A stretch of DNA of 22,018 nucleotides from an uncultured Clostridia bacterium (GCA_948891265.1 CAQUBD010000027.1:1-22018); one strand, 5' to 3'; positions 7,379 through 15,004 are shown, counted from the stretch's first letter. A program made the numbers and translations. Notes: generated from the letters alone by a model not told the origin.

Positions 7379-8323
7379 ATGAAAAATGAAGAAAAAGCTT
7401 CAATTTCTATTATGAAAATCATATGTGTTAGTATAATATTAATATTGATTTCAGGAATAGGCGTTATGGCAGTTAATACAAATTTAAAAGATGTTAAAAT
7501 TGTTTTACAAAATGGATATGAGTTAACTGTTTTAACAGGAAAAGCTACAATTAGTGAAGTATTAGATGAGAATAATATAATTTTAAATGAAAACCAAAAG
7601 ACTATACCAGATGATAGTGAACAGGTTAATTCAGGGACTATCATAAAAATTGTTGATAAATCATATAATGAGATACAAATAGCTAAAGTTTCTGAGGAAG
7701 GTGCAGAAACAACATTAAATGAACTATTAAATAGTTATGCACCAATTACAGAAAAAATAGTTACAGAACAAGTTGAAATACCTTATGAGACAATAACAAA
7801 AAATGCTTCAGGAACAGGAGCAGATACAACTAATAAGGTACTACAACAAGGAAAGAATGGACTAAAAGAAGTAACATATAAAATTAAATATCAAAATGAA
7901 ATAGAAATTGAAAAAATACAATTATCTGAAAAAATAATAAAAGAACCAGTAAACAGAATTGTTCAAGTAAACAAAGTTACAACATCAAGGTCAGGAGCAA
8001 ATTCAAGAACGACACCAAGTACAACAGTTTCATCAAATGCCGTTGGGCAGATATACAAAATAACAGCATATTGCCCATGCGCTAAATGTTGTGGAAAAAC
8101 AAGCGGAAGGACAGCTATGGGGACACAAGCTACAGCAGGTAGAACAGTTGCAGCCTCTTCAAAATTTGCATTTGGAACAAAATTAAATATAAATGGCCAC
8201 ACATATACAGTTGAAGATAGAGGTGGAGCTATAAAAGGTAATAAAATAGATATATTTGTAAATTCACATGCAGAAGCTTTAGCATGGGGAGTAAGATATT
8301 TACCAGTAAGTGTAGCTCAATAA
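7379..8323 (+). CDS. YabE-like DUF348/G5/3D-domain cell-wall protein
   Basis: A 314-residue secreted or membrane-anchored cell-wall protein. An N-terminal hydrophobic segment (about 11-33) is followed by a DUF348-type unit (VKIVLQNGYELTVLTG, about 38-53, and onward), a G5-like domain (about 120-195) and a C-terminal 3D domain from about residue 229, with the cysteine-rich YCPCAKCCG and the conserved aspartates in VEDRGGAI and KIDIFV. The 3D domain is related to MltA-type lytic transglycosylases, and this architecture is that of YabE and Rpf-like resuscitation factors in Firmicutes, so peptidoglycan cleavage is the likely job. The ATG at 7379 has AGGAGG 12 bases before it; a longer reading from TTG 7316 is wrong because that TTG is the -35 box. 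Confidence 0.9.
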   Translation: MKNEEKASISIMKIICVSIILILISGIGVMAVNTNLKDVKIVLQNGYELTVLTGKATISEVLDENNIILNENQKTIPDDSEQVNSGTIIKIVDKSYNEIQIAKVSEEGAETTLNELLNSYAPITEKIVTEQVEIPYETITKNASGTGADTTNKVLQQGKNGLKEVTYKIKYQNEIEIEKIQLSEKIIKEPVNRIVQVNKVTTSRSGANSRTTPSTTVSSNAVGQIYKITAYCPCAKCCGKTSGRTAMGTQATAGRTVAASSKFAFGTKLNINGHTYTVEDRGGAIKGNKIDIFVNSHAEALAWGVRYLPVSVAQ

Positions 8324-8350
8324 TATTTTTAGATATAATATGAGATAGTA

Positions 8351-8392
8351 AAAAATAAACCTAGAAAAGAAAATATTTTAGGTTTATTTTTT
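8351..8392 (+). terminator. Rho-independent terminator of the YabE-like gene
   Basis: AAAAATAAACCTA (8351-8363) pairs with TAGGTTTATTTTT (8379-8391) and runs straight into a T-tract, 27 bases after the stop codon. Confidence 0.85.
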
Positions 8393-8404
8393 TGATAAAA
8401 ATGC

Positions 8405-8433
8405 TTGAACTTTATGTAAATGTATGGTAAAAT
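8405..8433 (+). promoter_or_regulatory. predicted promoter of the 146-residue membrane protein gene
   Basis: TTGAAC (8405-8410) and TAAAAT (8428-8433) are 17 bases apart, just after the preceding terminator. Confidence 0.6.
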
Positions 8434-8446
8434 GTATAAGATTAAA

Positions 8447-8510
8447 TTATATAATCTCCTTATGGAGTGGACTTATATAAACCAAAGGAACATCAATCAA
8501 TAATTATTGA
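8447..8510 (+). promoter_or_regulatory. structured 5' leader: hairpin plus 14-bp palindrome
   Basis: TTATATAA (8447-8454) and TTATATAA (8473-8480) enclose CTCC-TTAT-GGAG, which together can fold into an interrupted hairpin. Seventeen bases further on, TCAATAATTATTGA (8497-8510) is a perfect palindrome ending 2 bases before the AGGAGG ribosome binding site. The CTCCT at 8456-8460 could also pair with that AGGAG. It could serve as a repressor operator or translational switch; no known riboswitch was recognised. Confidence 0.3.
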
Positions 8511-8525
8511 ATAGGAGGAAAAATA

Positions 8526-8966
8526 ATGTCGAAAAAAATAAGGGAAGAAATTGTGCGGATAAGTTATGCTAGGCATTTGGAATTAGTCAAATGGGCAGTA
8601 TTAATATTCCTAATTGCTTCAGGAGTTTTTCTAAGCTGTTTATACCCTGCAGCTCAGGGACCAATATTAATAACAGCCGTTATCATTTGCTTAGTAGTAG
8701 TCGAACTTTGGAACTGCTTTTATGCAATTGGTAAACGGAGAATAGAAGTAGTGGAAAAGAACAAAATGGCGAATATTATACTTAGTGAAGCAGATGTCTG
8801 GGAATGGCCAATATTGTGGTTGGTAGTATGGCCATATGGATATGCAATTGGTATAACTCAGGGAATTGTAGCTACTGTAATACTATCCATTGTAGCTATA
8901 ATAGTAGTGGCGGCCACAAGTATATTATTAGCAGGGATTTTTGAAAAAAGGATTATAAAAGAGTAA
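8526..8966 (+). CDS. unrecognised small integral membrane protein
   Basis: A 146-residue protein I do not recognise. It has a basic N-terminus, then four likely membrane segments: about 20-41, 45-68, 91-110 and 112-138, ending in a charged EKRIIKE tail. The third segment is tryptophan-rich (WEWPILWLVVWPYGYAIG). Codon use looks a little different from the neighbours, with CGG, GCG and GCC codons that are rare nearby, which may mean acquisition from elsewhere. AGGAGG lies 8 bases upstream of the ATG; the gene has its own promoter, leader and terminator and so is a single transcription unit. No catalytic or binding motif is visible. Confidence 0.75.
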   Translation: MSKKIREEIVRISYARHLELVKWAVLIFLIASGVFLSCLYPAAQGPILITAVIICLVVVELWNCFYAIGKRRIEVVEKNKMANIILSEADVWEWPILWLVVWPYGYAIGITQGIVATVILSIVAIIVVAATSILLAGIFEKRIIKE

Positions 8967-8970
8967 AAGT

Positions 8971-9014
8971 AAACATTAAGGGCAGGATATTTCCTGCCCT
9001 TAGTGTTTCTTTTA
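8971..9014 (+). terminator. Rho-independent terminator of the 146-residue membrane protein gene
   Basis: AACATTAAGGGCAGGA (8972-8987) pairs with TCCTGCCCTTAGTGTT (8992-9007) over 16 pairs with one G-T wobble, followed by TCTTTT. It is the GC-richest hairpin in the window. Confidence 0.9.
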
Positions 9015-9070
9015 ATAGACTCTCTAATCATATTCGTCATTTCATTTAAAAGGAATATGAATATATAGAG
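9009..9070 (+). repeat. partial copy of the nested-palindrome repeat family
   Basis: The stretch CTCTCTAATCATATTCGTCA (9022-9041) and its continuation to about 9066 match the right half of the MITE at 17710-17754 with about five differences over 45 bases, including the shared ATTCGTCATT and AAAAGGAATAT blocks. The hairpin just upstream (8971-9007) sits where the central hairpin of the complete copies lies. The left half is absent, so this is a remnant, or one that now supplies the terminator of the preceding gene. Confidence 0.65.
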
Positions 9071-9159
9071 ATCTTCTATGAACAGTATTTATATTACAAT
9101 TGCTATATATTTTAAGTTTGAACATTTATAAAAAAACCAAAAATTGAAATATATATGAG

Positions 9160-9188
9160 TTGATATTTTTATATAAATGTAGTAAAAT
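9160..9188 (+). promoter_or_regulatory. predicted promoter of exonuclease III gene
   Basis: TTGATA (9160-9165) and TAAAAT (9183-9188) are separated by 17 bases, about 50 bases upstream of the ATG. Confidence 0.6.
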
Positions 9189-9240
9189 GGCTGTATAAAA
9201 AATTAGCACATGTACACAAGTAGGAGAGGAAGAATAAAAA

Positions 9241-9996
9241 ATGAAATTAATATCTTGGAATGTAAATGGTATAAGGGCATGTTTAACGAAAGGATTTGCA
9301 GACTTTTTTAAAGAAATAAATGCAGATATATTTTGTATTCAAGAAACTAAATGCCAACCAGAGCAAATAGAACTAGAATTTGAAGGGTATACAAGTTATT
9401 GGAATAGTGCAGAAAAGAAAGGGTATTCTGGGACTGCTATTTTTACTAAAGAAAAACCTAAAAATGTTACTTATGGTATAGGAATAGAAGAACATGATAA
9501 AGAAGGAAGAGTTATAACATTAGAATTTAATAAATTTTATATGGTTGATATTTATACACCAAACTCAAAAAGAGGATTAGAGAGATTAGAATATAGACAA
9601 GTTTGGGAAGACGAAATAAGAAAATACTTATTAAATTTAAATAAAAAAAAGCCAGTTATAATGTGTGGCGATTTAAATGTAGCACATAAAGAAATTGATT
9701 TAAAAAATCCAAAAACAAATAGGCACAATGCAGGTTTTACAGATGAAGAAAGAAATAAAATGACAGAATTACTAAATGCAGGATTTATAGATACATTTAG
9801 ACTATTATATCCAGATAAAGAAAATGCATATAGTTGGTGGTCATATATGGGAAATGCCAGAGAAAAGAATGTAGGATGGAGAATCGACTATTTTATAATT
9901 TCAAAAGATATAGAAAACAGAGTTAAAGATGCTATAATATATCCAGAGACAATGGGAAGTGACCATTGTCCAGTAGGATTAGAGATATCTTTTTAG
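9241..9996 (+). CDS. xth: exodeoxyribonuclease III (AP endonuclease)
   Basis: Exonuclease III cuts at abasic sites in base-excision repair and degrades DNA 3'-5'. The 251-residue protein carries all family signatures: ISWNVNG (Asn7), IFCIQETK (Glu35, metal ligand), IYTPN, CGDLNVAHKEID (Asp144, Asn146) and the terminal GSDHCPV (Asp241, His242). Length and order match bacterial ExoA/XthA of the endonuclease/exonuclease/phosphatase superfamily. AGGAGAGGAAG lies just upstream of the ATG. It has its own promoter and no clear terminator before the following transporter gene 74 bases away, so read-through is likely. Confidence 0.96.
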   Translation: MKLISWNVNGIRACLTKGFADFFKEINADIFCIQETKCQPEQIELEFEGYTSYWNSAEKKGYSGTAIFTKEKPKNVTYGIGIEEHDKEGRVITLEFNKFYMVDIYTPNSKRGLERLEYRQVWEDEIRKYLLNLNKKKPVIMCGDLNVAHKEIDLKNPKTNRHNAGFTDEERNKMTELLNAGFIDTFRLLYPDKENAYSWWSYMGNAREKNVGWRIDYFIISKDIENRVKDAIIYPETMGSDHCPVGLEISF

Positions 9997-10070
9997 AGAC
10001 TACATTAACAAGTACATAAATATAAAATAAGTAAGGTGTGTGCCTAATAGGACAAGAATGGAGAAGAATT

Positions 10071-11216
10071 ATGGAAGAAATAAAACAAGGATGGAAGAAA
10101 AGAATATCATGGTTATTAATTGCTATAGCAGTGGTTATTGTATATAAAATGTTAGACAATTTTTCAAGTATACAACAATGGTTTGGAACATTATTTGCTA
10201 TAATGAAACCATTTTTAACAGGGGTATTAATATCATATATACTATTTATACCATGTAGAAAAATTGAAAATGTTTATAAAAAATCAAAATTAAAAGTAAT
10301 ATCTAAAAAATCAAGAGGATTATCAGTTATAACTACATATATAATTTTTGTATTAATTATAATAATTGTTATAAATTGTATTTTCCCAGTTTTAAGAGAA
10401 AGTATAGTAGAATTAGTTAGTAATATTCCTGGTTATTATGAAATATTAGTTAATAAATATAATGATTTACCTGAAGACTCAATATTAAAAAGTGAAATAA
10501 TAAGAGACAAAATGTCAGAATTAACAAATATAGATATAAAGCAATTTTTAAATATAAATAACGATAAAATAATAGAATATGTAAAGAGTATTATAGATAT
10601 ATTCTCAGGAATATTTGATATATTTGTATCTATAGTAGTATCTGTATATATATTACTACAAAGAACATCAATAATAAGAGCGTTAAGAAGATTTGCAAGA
10701 GCAATATTAAACAAAAACATGTATGAAACAATTGATAGATATTTTACAAAAGCAAATGAGGTATTTTTTACATTTATAACAAGTCAATTGCTAGATGCTG
10801 TAATTGTAGGAATTTTAGTCACTATTGCTATGATGATATTAAAAGTAAGCTATGCACCTCTAATTGGATTTATGATTGGACTATTTAATTTAATACCATA
10901 TATAGGAGCAATAGTAGCTGTTGCAATAGGAATACTTATAACTTTAATTACAGGTGGATTTGGAAAAGCATTGGCAATGGCAATAGTTGTTATAGTATTA
11001 CAACAAATTGATGCAAATATAATAAATCCAAAAATACTTGGTTCTTCATTAGAGACTAGTCCATTACTTGTTATATTTGCAATTACTATTGGTGGAGCAT
11101 ATTTTGGGATTATGGGAATGTTTTTAGGAGTCCCAATAGCTGTTGTTATTAAAACTATTTTAACAGATTTTGTAGATAGTAAAAATAGAATAAAAGATGA
11201 AGAAGAAAACATTTAA
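10071..11216 (+). CDS. AI-2E family (PerM-like) transporter
   Basis: A polytopic membrane protein of the AI-2E/PerM family (members include TqsA and YtvI). The 381-residue chain has an early paired hydrophobic region (about 15-70), a helix at about 85-110, a central hydrophilic domain, a hydrophobic stretch at about 190-205, and a C-terminal core of several helices with the family-typical YAPLIGFMIGLFNLIPYIGA and GLLFLGVPIAVV-like GMFLGVPIAVVIK. Substrate cannot be told from sequence; the family name derives from autoinducer-2 export, but many members are linked to ion antiport or sporulation membranes. I chose ATG 10071, preceded by GGAGAAG, over the upstream GTG at 10038. Confidence 0.9.
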   Translation: MEEIKQGWKKRISWLLIAIAVVIVYKMLDNFSSIQQWFGTLFAIMKPFLTGVLISYILFIPCRKIENVYKKSKLKVISKKSRGLSVITTYIIFVLIIIIVINCIFPVLRESIVELVSNIPGYYEILVNKYNDLPEDSILKSEIIRDKMSELTNIDIKQFLNINNDKIIEYVKSIIDIFSGIFDIFVSIVVSVYILLQRTSIIRALRRFARAILNKNMYETIDRYFTKANEVFFTFITSQLLDAVIVGILVTIAMMILKVSYAPLIGFMIGLFNLIPYIGAIVAVAIGILITLITGGFGKALAMAIVVIVLQQIDANIINPKILGSSLETSPLLVIFAITIGGAYFGIMGMFLGVPIAVVIKTILTDFVDSKNRIKDEEENI

Positions 11217-11252
11217 ATATTAATAAAAAACGAAACGTAAAACAAAATAAGA

Positions 11253-11281
11253 TTGAAAATTATGTAAAATAATGGTATTAT
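11253..11281 (+). promoter_or_regulatory. predicted promoter of the 248-residue unknown gene
   Basis: TTGAAA (11253-11258) and TATTAT (11276-11281) are 17 bases apart. A Shine-Dalgarno-like AGGAGGG at 11335-11341 in the resulting leader has no start codon at a usable distance, and the real AGGAGG is at 11389-11394. Confidence 0.5.
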
Positions 11282-11400
11282 ATAAAATGATTTTATTTTA
11301 GCAGAAACATTTATAGAAGTAACAAGAATTTAAAAGGAGGGCAAAAGTAGCAATATAGAAATTTAGTAATTATAAATATGTATTGACAGGAGGAAAAGAG

Positions 11401-12147
11401 ATGGCTTTAGGATATTTTGAAGGGTATGATAATACTATATATCAATTAGATAGAAAAGAACATGGTATATTTATAGATGACCGTTGTGCATCAGAGTATA
11501 AACTAATTAATCCAGATGGAGTGTCACATGATTCAGATAAGTTATGGAAAGTGTTTGACTTTCTTTATAATCCTACAGAGATGAATACTCCATTTAGTAA
11601 GGAGTTTGCAATTAATAAAATATCTGATTCAATAAAATATCTAAAGCGTAAAAGCTTAGATACAACAAATTATATGTTATTAAAATTATATTACTATTTT
11701 TTGACAGCATATTCTAGTAAATACTCTAAAAAAGATATAATAGGTATAATAGATATATCTGAAACTACAGGATATAATATATCCGGAGTATATGTTTATA
11801 ATGAATATGAGAGAACAACTGAAAGGCAAATATTACTAAATGATGAGATAGATGTATTAAAAAGTATTTTAGTACAGTCTTGTGATGTGGATTCTATAGA
11901 AAGTCAATTACCTAAAACGATATTAACTTCTAAATTCAACATTTATGAATATTTTTACAATTACTTATTGATGGATTTTGATGTACAAGTAGTTCCTAAG
12001 CGGATTATGGATAAAGAAACTCAGAAATTTGTAGACTATAAATTGAATGAGTTTTTAATTCCAGATAAGGAACTAAGACTAAAAGATGAAATCTTAAGTA
12101 TAAAAGCCAAATATAATATTAAAGACAGAGAACAATTCTTTAGATAA
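11401..12147 (+). CDS. hypothetical cytoplasmic protein, 248 residues
   Basis: I do not recognise this protein. It begins MALGYFEGYDNTIYQLDRKE and has no signal peptide or membrane segment; the composition is acidic and aromatic, with a helical middle (SIKYLKRKSLDTTNYMLLKL) and a charged helical C-terminus. No cofactor-binding or catalytic motif is apparent. Start at ATG 11401 is fixed by an AGGAGG 6 bases upstream; the in-frame TTG at 11383 lies before that site and is unlikely to be used. A bidirectional terminator follows. It is a single-gene unit with its own promoter. Confidence 0.8.
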   Translation: MALGYFEGYDNTIYQLDRKEHGIFIDDRCASEYKLINPDGVSHDSDKLWKVFDFLYNPTEMNTPFSKEFAINKISDSIKYLKRKSLDTTNYMLLKLYYYFLTAYSSKYSKKDIIGIIDISETTGYNISGVYVYNEYERTTERQILLNDEIDVLKSILVQSCDVDSIESQLPKTILTSKFNIYEYFYNYLLMDFDVQVVPKRIMDKETQKFVDYKLNEFLIPDKELRLKDEILSIKAKYNIKDREQFFR

Positions 12148-12171
12148 AATCAGTTACTACCAAATGTTTTT

Positions 12172-12192
12172 AGGAAGCTCTATGAGCTTCCT
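12172..12192. terminator. bidirectional terminator between convergent genes
   Basis: AGGAAGCTC and GAGCTTCCT form a perfect 9-bp stem around TAT. ATTTGTTTTTG follows on the plus strand and TAAAAACATTTGG on the minus strand. The last two bases of the right arm overlap the TAG stop codon of the minus-strand gene. Confidence 0.85.
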
Positions 12193-12757
12193 ATTTGTTT
12201 TTGTTCTTATTCTTAATCATAATAGAAATAAAGATAGCAATTAATAATATGGCAATAATTGCTATTAATCCAGGCCATCCTAAAACTGAAACAAATTTAC
12301 TACCTAATGACATAATAATACCTGCTAATAAAACACCAAGAGTTACTGCAAATATACTAGTTTTAAAGTCAAGCTTTAAAAAACTTGCAGCTAATGTTCC
12401 TGTCCATGCACCAGTTCCAGGAAGTGGTATTCCTACAAAAAGAAGTAATGCAAAGAAAATTCCAGTATTTCCCGCAGATTCTTTTAATTTATTTCCACCT
12501 TTTTCACCTTTATCTAGACACCAAGTAAAAAATTTTCCAATAACTTTTTTATCTTTTCCCCATTCTAAAACTTTTCTAGCAAATAAATAGATAAAAGGAA
12601 CGGGTAGCATATTTCCTATAATTGCTATAGGATAATATAAAAGTATATCTAAACCTAAGCCTTCTGCAATTGGAATGGCTCCTCTTAATTCTACTATTGG
12701 AATCATACTAACTAATCCTATTAATAAATATTTTATTATAATTGGTAAACTTGTCAT
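12191..12757 (-). CDS. COG2426 small multidrug-export family membrane protein
   Basis: A 188-residue integral membrane protein of the COG2426 / Sm_multidrug_ex family. Visible family features are VELRGAIPIAEGLGLD near the N-terminus (about 22-37), the NMLPVPFIYLFAR helix, a charged loop at 67-95 and GIPLPGTGAWTG (109-120), followed by two more hydrophobic stretches and a lysine/asparagine tail. Four or five membrane helices are likely. The family is annotated as putative drug exporters by weak precedent only; its twin ELRGAIPxA / PGTGAWTG motifs resemble reentrant loops of transport proteins. GGAAGGA precedes the ATG on the minus strand. Confidence 0.88.
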   Translation of the reverse strand: MTSLPIIIKYLLIGLVSMIPIVELRGAIPIAEGLGLDILLYYPIAIIGNMLPVPFIYLFARKVLEWGKDKKVIGKFFTWCLDKGEKGGNKLKESAGNTGIFFALLLFVGIPLPGTGAWTGTLAASFLKLDFKTSIFAVTLGVLLAGIIMSLGSKFVSVLGWPGLIAIIAILLIAIFISIMIKNKNKNK

Positions 12758-12787
12758 GTTTTTTTCATTCCTTCCATATTTTTTTGT

Positions 12788-12816
12788 ATTTTACTATATA
12801 AATATTTATTTGTCAA
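12788..12816 (-). promoter_or_regulatory. predicted promoter of the COG2426 gene
   Basis: On the minus strand TTGACA (12811-12816) and TAAAAT (12788-12793) are 17 bases apart. The direct repeat that borders the 650-bp insertion (12815-12823) overlaps the -35 box, so the insertion lies immediately upstream of this promoter. Confidence 0.7.
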
Positions 12817-12962
12817 AATGTTTATGGCAATCGATTAAAAGTTATATGGTCATATAGACCATTATTTAAATTCATCTGCTTCTTTTACATATATACTATC
12901 AATTACAACTAAAATACTATTATTAAAAGATATGATAAATTTTCATTAAAAAATTTGCATAA

Positions 12963-13141
12963 TGCTATATAAATATATTGTATTTCTTCAACTTTTCGGC
13001 TGCATTACAAGTTTAAAAAAATCTAAAATTGTGTGTCTGAGCCTCTCCTTGAAATCGCACCCTCAGACACACAATTTAATATTTTTTAAAAACTTTCCAA
13101 TTGCATTCAAAGTTTCATCAATATAATATATTTATATAGCA
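12963..13141 (+). repeat. nested-palindrome repeat unit, plus orientation
   Basis: Outer arms 12963-12984 and 13120-13141 are inverted repeats matching at 21 of 22 positions (TGCTATATAAATATATT core). At the centre AAATTGTGTGTCTGAG (13026-13041) and CTCAGACACACAATTT (13062-13077) form a perfect 16-bp stem with a 20-base loop CCTCTCC-N8-GCACC. Flanks share TTTTCGG, AGTTTAAAAA and CCAATTGCATTC with the 17535-17779 element. The central stem and loop agree with that copy in length and the stem differs by compensatory changes. Confidence 0.8.
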
Positions 13142-13184
13142 CCTTATTATTCGACAATTTTTGTATTATTCATTATTGTGTAAA

Positions 13185-13387
13185 AAATTTTTATACATAA
13201 TATTTATAAAGTATCGAATGTAACTGGAGTATATCTATAAATTCTTTTGAAATAAAATGAGGGATGTTCATGGTACTTCGAGCTTTGCGAGAAGGGTCTG
13301 AATGAAAGAGGCTCATTTTATTTCATTAGAATTTGTTGATATATGTAAGGCAACCGAGATACTGAATAAATATTATTATAAAAATTT
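13185..13387 (-). repeat. nested-palindrome repeat unit, minus orientation
   Basis: Outer arms 13185-13208 and 13365-13387 are near-exact inverted repeats (AAATTTTTATA, AATATTTAT) and share about 22 bases with the arms of the 17535-17779 element. The central stem is GAAATAAAATGAG (13249-13261) with CTCATTTTATTTC (13312-13324), extended by AAATTCT/AGAATTT, around a 50-base loop. Read on the minus strand it shows CTCGGTT, GAGCCTCTTTC, CCCTCA and TTACATTCGA in the same order as the other copies. Confidence 0.7.
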
Positions 13388-13591
13388 ATATTATCTAAAA
13401 AAAGCCAAGTATAATACTAAATCAAAAAGTTCATGGTCTATATGACCAAATAATTTTTAATCGATTGCTATACAAAATGTTTTATAATTTAAGTTTATAA
13501 AGATAGTATAAAAAGATTATCACAATTTATTTTGTATAATATTGAAAAATATGGAAAAAATATAATAAATACATAAAATTAGGAGGTTTAA

Positions 13592-13936
13592 ATGGAAACA
13601 GGTAAACTAAAAAATATGGTTGTACTAAAAAATTTGCCATCAAATATTATTGATGAAGCTATTATAGTTTTAAAATCAAATAAAAAAATTAAAAACTTTC
13701 AAAAAGTAGAAAAGAATAAAAAAATAGAAAGTAACGAAAATCAGAAAAAAGATAAGGAATATATACTAAAAGAAGCAGAAATGCTTGTAAATAGTTTTAT
13801 TTCTAAGATTGAAAAAAATGATAAGAAAGATTTCTTTAAGAAAGGATCAAAAGAAAAATATAGTAAATTAAAAAAATATGCTGTAGCGATAACTATTATG
13901 AGTATATTGCAAACAATAATAATAATCTGTCAATAG
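13592..13936 (+). CDS. hypothetical tail-anchored small protein, 114 residues
   Basis: I do not recognise a named family. The protein starts METGKLKNMVVLKNLPSNII, which looks like a conserved small domain, followed by a very lysine-rich linker (about 31-58), a helix EYILKEAEMLVNSFISKIE (57-75), more lysines and a C-terminal hydrophobic segment (about 96-113) that ends two residues before the stop. That layout predicts a tail-anchored or single-pass membrane protein with its N-terminus in the cytoplasm. AGGAGG lies 6 bases before the ATG. It precedes the M23/M50 peptidase genes and might belong to the same morphogenesis cluster, but that is only position. Confidence 0.7.
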   Translation: METGKLKNMVVLKNLPSNIIDEAIIVLKSNKKIKNFQKVEKNKKIESNENQKKDKEYILKEAEMLVNSFISKIEKNDKKDFFKKGSKEKYSKLKKYAVAITIMSILQTIIIICQ

Positions 13937-14074
13937 GTAAAAAACCTTTTGATAGATTTTTTTTTGTTCATAAAATAAGTACAAGTAACATATAGTTTAT
14001 AAGAAAAACAATAGGTTTATAGGTAAAACCTTATTAAAAAGCCTAAATATAAGTTACAAAGGAATGATAATAAA

Positions 14075-14989
14075 ATGGAAAGGACACTATCTGTAGAAGA
14101 AAAAATAAGGAGAGCAGAAGAAATCTATGCAAGAAGACAAGGAGTAAACCAAACAAGAACAGCAACAGTAGCGGTAAATAATGAAAATAGAAAAGATATA
14201 AAATTATTAAAGAAAATGATAATACAAATAATATTTAGTTTACTAATATATTTTACAATATATATAATTCAAAATAATAATTATATATTTTCAGAGGATT
14301 TTTTAAATAAAGTAAATGAAATATTATCATACGATATAAATTTTATAGAAATATATGAAAATTTAAAACAAAATGTGCAACAAAATATAAATCAAATAAA
14401 GAATAAGGATGGAGCAATAGGTGGGGCAGAAATAAATACTATAGAACAAGATAATTTAATACAAAATAATGAACAAGATAATATGGTAGATAATAATATA
14501 GACAATACTGTACAAGAGATAAATAACACACAAATATCTGAACCCAACATAGACACAATGCCAATATCACAAGAAGAACAAGATGTAGAAAGAATAAAAT
14601 CAACTACAACATTTATAAAACCAATAGAAGGGATAATAAGTTCAAAATTTGGACAAAGAGAGCCAACAACAAGTACTGTACCTAAGAACCATACAGGAGT
14701 AGATATTGCAGCAAATATGGGAACAAAAATAATCGCATCAACAGGAGGAGAAGTTGTACTAGCTTCAGAAGAAGGAGATTATGGAAAGCATTTAAAAATA
14801 CAAGTAGGAGAAGTAAGTGTTATTTATGCGCACTGTAACAATTTATATGTAAAACAAGGAGATATAATAAGCCAAGGGCAAGAGATAGCAGAAGTGGGGT
14901 CAACAGGAAATTCAACAGGGCCACATCTGCATTTTGAAATAAGACTTTCAGAAAAAGTAATAGACCCTGAAAAAATATTAGAATTATAA
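14075..14989 (+). CDS. M23-family peptidase, SpoIVFA-like membrane protein
   Basis: A 304-residue protein with a cytoplasmic N-terminus, one membrane helix (about 48-66), an asparagine/glutamine-rich linker (about 95-175) and a C-terminal LytM/M23 domain (about 178-304). The zinc site is intact: NHTGVD gives His206 and Asp210, YAHC gives His253 and GPHLHFE gives His284 and His286, so cell-wall endopeptidase activity is possible. The gene directly ahead of an M50 peptidase and upstream of minD reproduces the Bacillus minCD-spoIVFA-spoIVFB neighbourhood in a different order, which argues for a SpoIVFA role (anchoring and inhibiting SpoIVFB in the outer forespore membrane); Bacillus SpoIVFA has a degenerate M23 domain, unlike this one. 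A SpoIIQ-like role is the alternative. SD (AAGGA) is weak. Confidence 0.85.
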   Translation: MERTLSVEEKIRRAEEIYARRQGVNQTRTATVAVNNENRKDIKLLKKMIIQIIFSLLIYFTIYIIQNNNYIFSEDFLNKVNEILSYDINFIEIYENLKQNVQQNINQIKNKDGAIGGAEINTIEQDNLIQNNEQDNMVDNNIDNTVQEINNTQISEPNIDTMPISQEEQDVERIKSTTTFIKPIEGIISSKFGQREPTTSTVPKNHTGVDIAANMGTKIIASTGGEVVLASEEGDYGKHLKIQVGEVSVIYAHCNNLYVKQGDIISQGQEIAEVGSTGNSTGPHLHFEIRLSEKVIDPEKILEL

Positions 14990-15004
14990 AAGAGGAAAGA
15001 AAAT

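Larger units (their letters stand above)
12815..13482. mobile_element. 650-bp non-autonomous element with terminal inverted repeats and 9-bp direct repeats
   Basis: AAAATGTTT occurs at 12815-12823 and again at 13474-13482. Just inside, a 36-base sequence beginning GCAATCGATTAAAA (12827-12862) recurs as its reverse complement at 13433-13468 with two mismatches; each copy ends in the small palindrome TGGTC-ATATA-GACCA. The outermost 3-5 bases of the two ends match poorly. This is the layout of a transposed element with target-site duplication, but the interior has no gene: only short, AT-rich spurious frames and two internal palindromic units in opposite orientation (separate entries). It fills most of the 834-base gene-free stretch 12758-13591. 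No transposase of matching type is in the window. Confidence 0.75.

Noticed and set aside
8858..9040. Minus-strand 60-codon frame beginning MTNMIRESIKRN
   Set aside because: It runs through the terminator hairpin and the end of the membrane-protein gene and lacks a ribosome binding site; the repeat family, not coding, explains its similarity to 17690-17740.
10038..10070. GTG start for the AI-2E-family transporter
   Set aside because: The ATG at 10071 has a better-placed GGAGAAG site and the 11 extra residues do not resemble the family.
11335..11341. Small leader peptide behind the AGGAGGG at 11335-11341
   Set aside because: No ATG, GTG or TTG occurs at a suitable distance, and the following frames stop at once.
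12824..13473. CRISPR array or retron in the 650-bp gene-free region
   Set aside because: Repeats are few, inverted and of unequal size, with no regular spacers, and no cas or reverse transcriptase gene is near.
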